Of a DNA stretch of 7,391 nt, positions 1-6,228 are shown piece by piece. The position numbers were made by a program, and so were the translations under genes. The notes below the pieces were generated by a model. The model did no database searches. It was given only the letters and a program-made list of their open reading frames with translations, and was not told the DNA's origin. Each line of letters starts with the position of its first letter. Position 1 is the stretch's first letter. This DNA comes from an uncultured Phascolarctobacterium sp. (GTDB lineage: Bacteria > Bacillota > Negativicutes > Acidaminococcales > Acidaminococcaceae): positions 1-7,391 of the forward strand of contig USHB01000070.1 in assembly GCA_900554395.1 (NCBI GenBank), read 5' to 3'.

Positions 1-127
1 CGTAAAATACTGCTACTTTATTATATCAAACCACAGGTTTATATTCCACGCCAACGGCATATATTTTTAAATTTTTTCGCAAAGTTAAAATTTTATGCCA
101 TAAACTGCAAAAAAAGTAACGCTAAAC

Positions 128-156
128 TTGCCATTTACCATAAAAACCATTAAAAT
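128..156 (+). promoter_or_regulatory. Predicted SigA-type promoter of uraA
   Basis: The -35 box TTGCCA (128-133) and the -10 box TAAAAT (151-156) each match consensus at five of six bases, with a 17-base spacer. Transcription would begin near 163, leaving about 30 nt before the uraA start codon. That is too short for an attenuator or riboswitch. The rest of 1-186 is AT-rich and holds no gene I can support. The call rests only on sequence match and position. Confidence 0.6.
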
Positions 157-192
157 ATTACTGGCTTAAAAAACAGAAAAGAGGTTATGTTC

Positions 193-1443
193 ATGGAAAG
201 AAAAATCATCCAAGTTGAAGAACGTCCGCCGCTTGCGCTGAACATTCCGCTCAGCATTCAGCATTTGTTTGCAATGTTCGGCTCTACGGTGCTCGTTCCG
301 TTTTTGTTTAACGTCAGCCCTACCACCTGCCTGTTTATGAACGGTATCGGCACACTGCTGTACCTGTTTATCACCAAAGGGCGCATTCCTTCTTATTTGG
401 GCTCCAGCTTTGCTTTTATTTCGCCTGTGCTGGCAATTATGGCAACAAGCAGTTACCATGATGCGCAATCCGGTTTTATTGTGTTCGGCATTATCTTCAT
501 TTTATTTTCCGCGCTTATCAAAGCAACAGGCACCGGCTGGATTGACGTTATTTTCCCGCCGGCATGCATGGGCGCCATCATCGCCGTTATCGGACTTGAA
601 CTTGCACCGACCGCGGCTTCCATGGCAGGCCTGACCGGCGAAAACATCAACCCAGACCATATCATTGTTTCCATGTTTACGCTGTGCGTAACAATTATCG
701 GCTCGGTTGCCTTCCGCGGCTTCCTAGCCATTATCCCGGTACTGTTCGGCGTTATCTGCGGCTACATTCTGTCTTTGTTTATGGGCCTTGTTGATTTAAC
801 ACCTGTTATTAACGCTCCGTGGTTCCAAATTCCGCATTTTTACAGCCCGGTATTCAATCTTGACGCTATTTTAATTATCGCTCCGGCGGCGCTGGTTGTA
901 CTGGCAGAACATATCGGCCATCTGGTTGTTACCGGCAACATTGTTGACCGCAACCTTATTAAAGACCCGGGTCTTTCCCGCTCGCTGTTTGCAGACGGCT
1001 GCTCCAACATTCTCTCCGGTTTCTTCGGCGCTACGCCTAACACCACTTACGGCGAAAACATCGGCGTAATGGCTATTACCAAGGTTTACAGCGTATGGGT
1101 TATCGGCGGTGCTGCCGTATTTGCAATTTTGCTTTCCTTTGTAGGCAAACTTTCAGAACTTATTCACAGCATTCCGGTGCCTGTAATGGGCGGCGTATGT
1201 ATCCTGCTGTTCGGCGTTATTGCCGCCAGCGGCCTGCGCGTATTGGTTGAAAGCAAAGTTGATTACAGCAAATCTTCCAACCTTGTTATGACTGCCGTTA
1301 TTATGATTATCGGCCTGTCCGGCGCTAAACTTACTTTCGGCACCATCAGCGTACAGGGCATGGTTCTGGCAACTCTGGTTGCAATCGTGCTCAGCGTTAC
1401 TTTTAAAATTCTTGACCGTCTCGGATTTTTAAATCACATTTAA
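193..1443 (+). CDS. uraA: Uracil permease (uracil:H+ symporter, NCS2 family)
   Basis: This is an inner-membrane transporter that brings uracil into the cell with protons. The 416-residue product is hydrophobic throughout, as expected for the 14-segment NCS2 fold. From memory it closely follows E. coli UraA, including the ERPPL start, SIQHLFAMFG, the AEHIGHLV stretch and GATPNTTYGENIGVMAITKV. The residues corresponding to UraA Glu241, His245 and Glu290 (uracil/proton site) are Glu239, His243 and Glu288. I chose the ATG at 193 over the in-frame ATG at 187, because AAAAGAGG (177-184) lies 8 bases from 193 but only 2 from 187, and the shorter protein matches the family start. The gene has its own promoter and terminator and faces the pyrR operon. 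The bacillary symbol would be pyrP, but I see no PyrR attenuator in its leader. Transport of another nucleobase is possible but less likely given the conserved site. Confidence 0.95.
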   Translation: MERKIIQVEERPPLALNIPLSIQHLFAMFGSTVLVPFLFNVSPTTCLFMNGIGTLLYLFITKGRIPSYLGSSFAFISPVLAIMATSSYHDAQSGFIVFGIIFILFSALIKATGTGWIDVIFPPACMGAIIAVIGLELAPTAASMAGLTGENINPDHIIVSMFTLCVTIIGSVAFRGFLAIIPVLFGVICGYILSLFMGLVDLTPVINAPWFQIPHFYSPVFNLDAILIIAPAALVVLAEHIGHLVVTGNIVDRNLIKDPGLSRSLFADGCSNILSGFFGATPNTTYGENIGVMAITKVYSVWVIGGAAVFAILLSFVGKLSELIHSIPVPVMGGVCILLFGVIAASGLRVLVESKVDYSKSSNLVMTAVIMIIGLSGAKLTFGTISVQGMVLATLVAIVLSVTFKILDRLGFLNHI

Positions 1444-1464
1444 TTGTCAAAAACTGCCCGATAC

Positions 1465-1498
1465 AAAAGCAGGCTGACCAAAAATCAGCCTGCTTTTT
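1465..1498 (+). terminator. Rho-independent terminator of uraA
   Basis: A perfect 13-bp stem (1465-1477 with 1485-1497) encloses a 7-base loop (CCAAAAA). A T-run with TTTTTATTTT follows on the + strand, starting 21 bases after the uraA stop codon. The A-run on the left side means it could also work on the minus strand. Confidence 0.9.
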
Positions 1499-1511
1499 AT
1501 TTTGCGCAAAC

Positions 1512-1544
1512 AAAAACTCTGCGGTTTTTAGCCGCAGAGTTTTT
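1512..1544 (-). terminator. Rho-independent terminator of the lspA-pyrR-LUD operon
   Basis: A perfect 13-bp stem (1512-1524 with 1532-1544) has a 7-base loop. Its GC-rich core is CTCTGCGG/CCGCAGAG, with A/T runs on both flanks. Read on the minus strand it lies 5 bases after the stop codon of the last LUD gene and ends in TTTTTGTTT. It is nearly symmetrical, so it may also back up the uraA terminator just to its left. Confidence 0.87.
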
Positions 1545-1549
1545 TATTA

Positions 1550-2209
1550 TTAATAACCTAAGTTTTCGCCAACCAAAATTACTTTAATTCTCGGCGTACC
1601 ATCTATCATAGTGTTGCCATGGCGTACCGTCATAATAAAATTGCACAGGCAATCTTCACATATACAGTTTACACACATTCCGTTCTCTTTACACGGAGTT
1701 TTTAACCCGTTAAAACGTGTACGCTGTATATTAAGCGCCGCCGCAAAATTACGGGCACGTGCAATGGCTTCACCATAAGTTGCCGTCAGTTTGTTAACAC
1801 CGGCAATAACAACTACCTGTTTCGGGCCAAAAGCCATGGAAGCTGTACGGTTGCCTGTTCTGTCGATATTTACCAGAATGCCTTCCGCACTGATGGCATT
1901 GGCACTTAAAAAGAAGGTATCGCAAAGCATACCGCGCTGCATAAGCTGTAAACGCTCTTCCCAAACCTCGCTGCTGTCACGGTCAATATAATTATATCTC
2001 CTGCGCAGCACATCCAAAAGGCCAATCACTTCCAGCGTTACGGAATCACCCCACGATACGGCATCATTGCTGCCAGTCAGTTCCAAAGCCTTTGCCAGGG
2101 CACTTTGCCTGTCTTCACAATAAAAAGCCGCAAAATTACGTTTGTTTAAATTTTTAACCGCTAATTTTGCTAAAGCCTCACTTCTTAATGCCTGCGGTGA
2201 TTTTTCCAT
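1550..2209 (-). CDS. LUD-domain protein, downstream tandem copy with six-cysteine cluster
   Basis: The 219-residue protein belongs to the stand-alone LUD (lactate utilisation/DUF162-like) group, related to LutC/YkgG. Its biochemical role is not established, and 'lactate utilisation protein' is only a family label. I chose the ATG at 2209: AGGTG lies 6 bases upstream, and MEKSP then aligns with the MEKTP start of the neighbouring paralogue. The earlier in-frame ATG at 2230 directly abuts the upstream stop codon. By my hand alignment it is about 57% identical to that paralogue, and the last 14 residues (PRIKVILVGENLGY) are the same. The C-terminal cysteine cluster has six members, Cys173, 179, 182, 184, 187 and 189, against four in the paralogue. 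It reads SWGDSVTLEVIG where the paralogue has SWGGGMTLEEIG, and NIDRTGNR where the paralogue has NIDGTGNR, so its active site may have changed. It is the last gene of the operon. Confidence 0.85.
   Translation of the reverse strand: MEKSPQALRSEALAKLAVKNLNKRNFAAFYCEDRQSALAKALELTGSNDAVSWGDSVTLEVIGLLDVLRRRYNYIDRDSSEVWEERLQLMQRGMLCDTFFLSANAISAEGILVNIDRTGNRTASMAFGPKQVVVIAGVNKLTATYGEAIARARNFAAALNIQRTRFNGLKTPCKENGMCVNCICEDCLCNFIMTVRHGNTMIDGTPRIKVILVGENLGY
1557..1594. repeat. 38-bp direct repeat, copy 1 (3' end of downstream LUD gene)
   Basis: This is the partner of 2238-2275, in the same orientation, with the two copies 681 bp apart. Both lie at the 3' end of a LUD gene, so the repeat reflects the tandem duplication rather than a mobile element. 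Confidence 0.85.
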
Positions 2210-2230
2210 AAACATCACCTGCCGCCGCAA

Positions 2231-2887
2231 TTAATAGCCTAAGTTTTCGCCAACCAAAATTACTTTAATTCTCGGTTTGGCAGCATTCATTACACTGCCT
2301 TTGCGGGTAGTTAAAATAAAGTTGCAAATGCTGTCCGGCGCAACGCAGTTGTAGCAATGCCCGTTATTTTTGCACGGCGGGTTAAAATTGGCAAAACGCT
2401 GTACGTTAATAGGCGCTGCATAGTTACGCGCACGCGCCACAGCATCTTCGTAGCTTTTTACAACCTTGTTAATGCCGGCAATAACGATAACGTTTTTCGG
2501 GCCAAACACCATTGCCGCCACACGGTTGCCGGTGCCGTCGATATTCACCATTACGCCGTCCTCGCTCATAGCGTTGGTGCTCATAAAAAAGGTATCGCAG
2601 GTAAGCGCATTACGCAAAAGCTGCATTTTCTCTTCCGGATTTTTAGCCGTATCACGGTCGATGATATTGTAGCCCTGCGTTCTCAAAACATCCAGCAGGC
2701 CAATTTCTTCCAAAGTCATGCCGCCGCCCCAGGATACGCACTGGTTTTTATCAATAAGGCTCAGCGCCTTTGCCAGTGCTTCTTCTTTTGTAGGGCAATA
2801 ATAAGCCTCAAATGCACGGCGTCCCAAATTTTTTACTACTCTCTGCGCCAAAACTTCGGTGCGCAATTCAAACGGTGTTTTCTCCAT
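2231..2887 (-). CDS. LUD-domain protein, upstream tandem copy with four-cysteine cluster
   Basis: This 218-residue LUD-domain protein (LutC/YkgG-related, NagB/CoA-transferase-like fold by family knowledge) has no assigned reaction. The likely conserved core is visible: SWGGGMTLEEIGLLD (52-66), CDTFF (97-101), NIDGTGNRVAAMVFGPK (115-131) and VIVIAGINKV (133-142). Near the C-terminus Cys172, 178, 181 and 188 form a C-x5-C-x2-C-x6-C pattern that I recall from this family and that could hold a metal or iron-sulfur centre. The start at 2887 is supported by a strong ribosome binding site, GGGAGGG, 6 bases upstream. The gene lies 38 bases after pyrR and 21 bases before its paralogue, so all three are probably co-transcribed. 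No lutA/lutB partners (iron-sulfur proteins of lactate oxidation) are in the window, so a role in lactate oxidation cannot be inferred from context. Confidence 0.85.
   Translation of the reverse strand: MEKTPFELRTEVLAQRVVKNLGRRAFEAYYCPTKEEALAKALSLIDKNQCVSWGGGMTLEEIGLLDVLRTQGYNIIDRDTAKNPEEKMQLLRNALTCDTFFMSTNAMSEDGVMVNIDGTGNRVAAMVFGPKNVIVIAGINKVVKSYEDAVARARNYAAPINVQRFANFNPPCKNNGHCYNCVAPDSICNFILTTRKGSVMNAAKPRIKVILVGENLGY
2238..2275. repeat. 38-bp direct repeat, copy 2 (3' end of upstream LUD gene)
   Basis: This segment is identical base for base to 1557-1594. The match extends 7 bases further left with a single mismatch (TTAATAG against TTAATAA). It encodes the shared C-terminus after the Pro of PRIKVILVGENLGY. 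See the finding on local identity. Confidence 0.85.
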
Positions 2888-2925
2888 GTTTGTCCCTCCC
2901 TGCGCAATAAAATACTGCTTAAATA

Positions 2926-4438
<1,513 letters not shown>

Positions 4439-4888
4439 ATTATCAATCCAACTCCAATACAAATTGCAATATCTGCTATGTTAAAAATAGGCCAGATGCG
4501 GAAATCAAAAAAATCAATTACCACGCCCTGCCGTGCCCTGTCGATAAGGTTGCCTACCGCGCCGCCCAAAAACAGCCCGCAGCCTGCCTTAACCTCCCAC
4601 GGCGATGCTAAAATTTCTTTGCGCACCCATATTATTACGCCGATAACAACCAAAGCTATGGCGATAAAAAACAGGCGGCTGTGCGCAAACATGCCAAACG
4701 CCGCGCCCGGGTTTAAAATATACGTTAAATGAAAAATATCCTGTATGATGGGGATGCTCTCTCCCAATGCCATGTTTTCTACTACTATATATTTAGAAAA
4801 CTGGTCTATAACAACTACCAGAAGCGGCAGCGCCAAAAGCCACATAGTTTCACCTTTTATGTTTATTTATGCATAAAGCTATATGCTT

Positions 4889-4917
4889 ATTATAAACTAC
4901 CTTTTAATTATTTTCAA
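4889..4917 (-). promoter_or_regulatory. Predicted SigA-type promoter of the lspA-rluD-pyrR-LUD operon
   Basis: Read on the minus strand, the -35 box is TTGAAA (4917-4912) and the -10 box is a perfect TATAAT (4894-4889), with a 17-base spacer. Transcription would start near 4882, giving a leader of about 37 nt before lspA. A small inverted repeat (GCATA, 4871-4875, with TATGC, 4882-4886) sits at the predicted start and could be a hairpin or operator half-sites, but this is weak. No attenuator fits in the leader. Confidence 0.7.
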
Positions 4918-4936
4918 TCAGCCGTAAATTACAAAA

Positions 4937-4961
4937 GCCCGCTGTCGTAGCGGCAGCGGGC
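4937..4961 (-). terminator. Probable terminator of the acyl-CoA dehydrogenase gene
   Basis: An 8-bp GC-rich stem (GCCCGCTG, 4937-4944, with CAGCGGGC, 4954-4961) and a 9-base loop lie 14 bases past the stop codon. On the minus strand the stem is followed by TTTTG, a short T-run. It sits 20 bases ahead of the lspA -35 box, so it would insulate the lspA operon from upstream readthrough. Confidence 0.75.
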
Positions 4962-4975
4962 AATAAGTTTTAAAA

Positions 4976-6025
4976 TCAGAATATAATTTTGTTTGCGATA
5001 ACGAGGCGCTGAATCTGGTTGGTGCCTTCGTAAATCTGCATAATTTTTGCGTCGCGCATCATTTTTTCTACCGGATATTCGCGGCTGTAACCATAACCGC
5101 CCATAATCTGTACGGCATTGGTGGTTACTTCCATAGCAGTATCGGCAGCATAGCATTTAGCCATAGCTGCTTCCTTGCTGAATTCCATACCCTGGTCACG
5201 CATCCAGCATGCTTTGTAAACCAGCATACGTGCAGCTTCAATGCGCATTGCCATATCGGCAATCATGCTCTGAATCATCTGGAAAGAAGCAATCGGCTGA
5301 CCGAACTGTTTTCTTTCTTTGGAATATTTAACAGCGCAGTCCAAAGCAGCCTGTGCCAGACCAACGGAAACAGCGCCTACAAACGGACGTGCGTTATCAA
5401 GGGTGTTCATAGCAATGCGGAAGCCTTCGCCTTCGCGGCCTACGCGGTTAGCTTCAGGAATTACAACGTCCTGCAAAATCAGTTCGCAGGTATTGGACGG
5501 GCGAATGCCCATTTTATCTTCTTTTTTGCCAACGGAGAAGCCCGGAGTGCCTTTCGGTACGATAAAAGCGGTTAAACCGCGGATACCGCCGGTTTTGCGG
5601 GTGTTTGCAAATACAAGATAAGTATCAGCAACGCCGCCGTTGGTAATGAATGCTTTAGCGCCGTTAAGGGTATAGGTGCCTGCTTCCTTATCTTTTACGG
5701 CAGTGGTAGATACAGCGCCGGCATCGGAGCCTGCACCCGGTTCGGTAAGTGCAAAAGCAGCAAGTTTACCTTCGTTAAGCAAATCGCAGTGAGCCTGTTT
5801 TTGCTCTTCCGTACCTGCAAGCAAAATCGGATAGGACGCAAGAGAATTTGCAGCGATAGAAGTAGCAATACCTGCGCAGCCTTTGCCGAGTTCTTCATAA
5901 ATAGCGGCAACCGTTACGCTGTCAAGACCCATTCCGCCGTATTCTTCAGGAACACAGACATTTAAAAGCCCCATTTCGGCAGCTTTTTCAAACAGACCTT
6001 CTCTGGCATGGTTTTCTCTGTCCAT
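4976..6025 (-). CDS. Acyl-CoA dehydrogenase, main body; N-terminal 26 codons cut off by an in-frame stop
   Basis: These FAD enzymes oxidise acyl-CoA to enoyl-CoA and pass electrons to ETF. The open frame from 6025 gives 349 residues against about 380 for the family. The missing part lies just upstream in the same frame, beyond a TAA at 6026-6028. What remains looks intact: VPEEYGGMGLD (25-35), FAD/substrate signature ALTEPGAGSDAGA (92-104), FITNGGVADTYLVFA (126-140), YSKERKQFGQPIASFQ (234-249), second signature QIMGGYGYSREYPVEKMMRD (306-325), and the catalytic Glu333 in IYEGTNQIQR. Substrate chain length cannot be called; no etfAB or other beta-oxidation gene is in view. The ATG at 6025 directly follows the stop codon, so reinitiation could make a protein lacking the first part of the N-terminal helical domain. 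No ribosome binding site precedes this ATG. Alternatives are a young pseudogene or a sequence error. No other damage is seen. Confidence 0.85.
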   Translation of the reverse strand: MDRENHAREGLFEKAAEMGLLNVCVPEEYGGMGLDSVTVAAIYEELGKGCAGIATSIAANSLASYPILLAGTEEQKQAHCDLLNEGKLAAFALTEPGAGSDAGAVSTTAVKDKEAGTYTLNGAKAFITNGGVADTYLVFANTRKTGGIRGLTAFIVPKGTPGFSVGKKEDKMGIRPSNTCELILQDVVIPEANRVGREGEGFRIAMNTLDNARPFVGAVSVGLAQAALDCAVKYSKERKQFGQPIASFQMIQSMIADMAMRIEAARMLVYKACWMRDQGMEFSKEAAMAKCYAADTAMEVTTNAVQIMGGYGYSREYPVEKMMRDAKIMQIYEGTNQIQRLVIANKIIF

Positions 6026-6106
6026 TTAAGGAGTAATTTCTTTGGCAACAAACTCCCTTACCATTTCCTGCAATTCAAGTTGTTCTTCATTTAAAGCAAA
6101 TTCCAT
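6026..6106 (-). pseudogene. Detached 5' end of the acyl-CoA dehydrogenase gene (26 codons plus TAA)
   Basis: The ATG at 6106 has an excellent ribosome binding site, AAGGAGG (6118-6112), 5 bases away. It opens MEFALNEEQLELQEMVREF, a typical acyl-CoA dehydrogenase start with the first helix, and then reads VAKEITP before TAA at 6028-6026. The next codon is ATG in the same frame, continuing the family alignment (MDREN). Family members usually carry a few residues such as AAE between the Pro and this Met, so a small in-frame deletion, or a substitution, could have created the stop. It could be translated as a 26-residue leader peptide if the downstream ORF is reached by reinitiation. Confidence 0.8.
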
Positions 6107-6159
6107 TTTGTCCTCCTTATGTTAAAAGCTGTTGCTTTTTTTGACATTGCACTTTCAGT

Positions 6160-6188
6160 ATTTTACCATAAAATAGCTGTTTACTCAA
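6160..6188 (-). promoter_or_regulatory. Predicted promoter of the acyl-CoA dehydrogenase gene
   Basis: On the minus strand the -35 box is TTGAGT (6188-6183) and the -10 box is TAAAAT (6165-6160), with a 17-base spacer and an extended -10 TGG just before the -10 box. The start would be near 6153, leaving about 47 nt to the ATG at 6106. The leader holds a small AT-rich hairpin (AAAAGC, 6124-6129, with GCTTTT, 6134-6139). No strong terminator for purH is seen in 6107-6228, only an AT-only inverted repeat at 6190-6205, so readthrough from purH is also possible. Confidence 0.6.
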
Positions 6189-6228
6189 TAACTTTTAACA
6201 AAGTTGTTTAAAATTTTGCTTAATTTTA

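Noticed and set aside
4439..4462. TTG at 4462 as rluD start
   Set aside because: No ribosome binding site precedes it, and the extra residues YWSWIDN are not family-like; the ATG at 4438 is better.
5997..6006. PyrR-loop lookalike (CCAGAGAAGG on the minus strand)
   Set aside because: It falls inside acyl-CoA dehydrogenase coding sequence (codons for AREG), lacks the flanking stem and terminator, and only partly fits the PyrR-binding consensus.
6026..6028. Stop-codon recoding (selenocysteine or pyrrolysine) in the acyl-CoA dehydrogenase
   Set aside because: The codon is TAA, not TGA or TAG, and TAA serves as a normal stop for other genes in the window.
6190..6205. Inverted repeat AACTTT/AAAGTT as purH terminator
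   Set aside because: It is a six-base stem of almost only A/T pairs, without a clear T-run; too weak to call.
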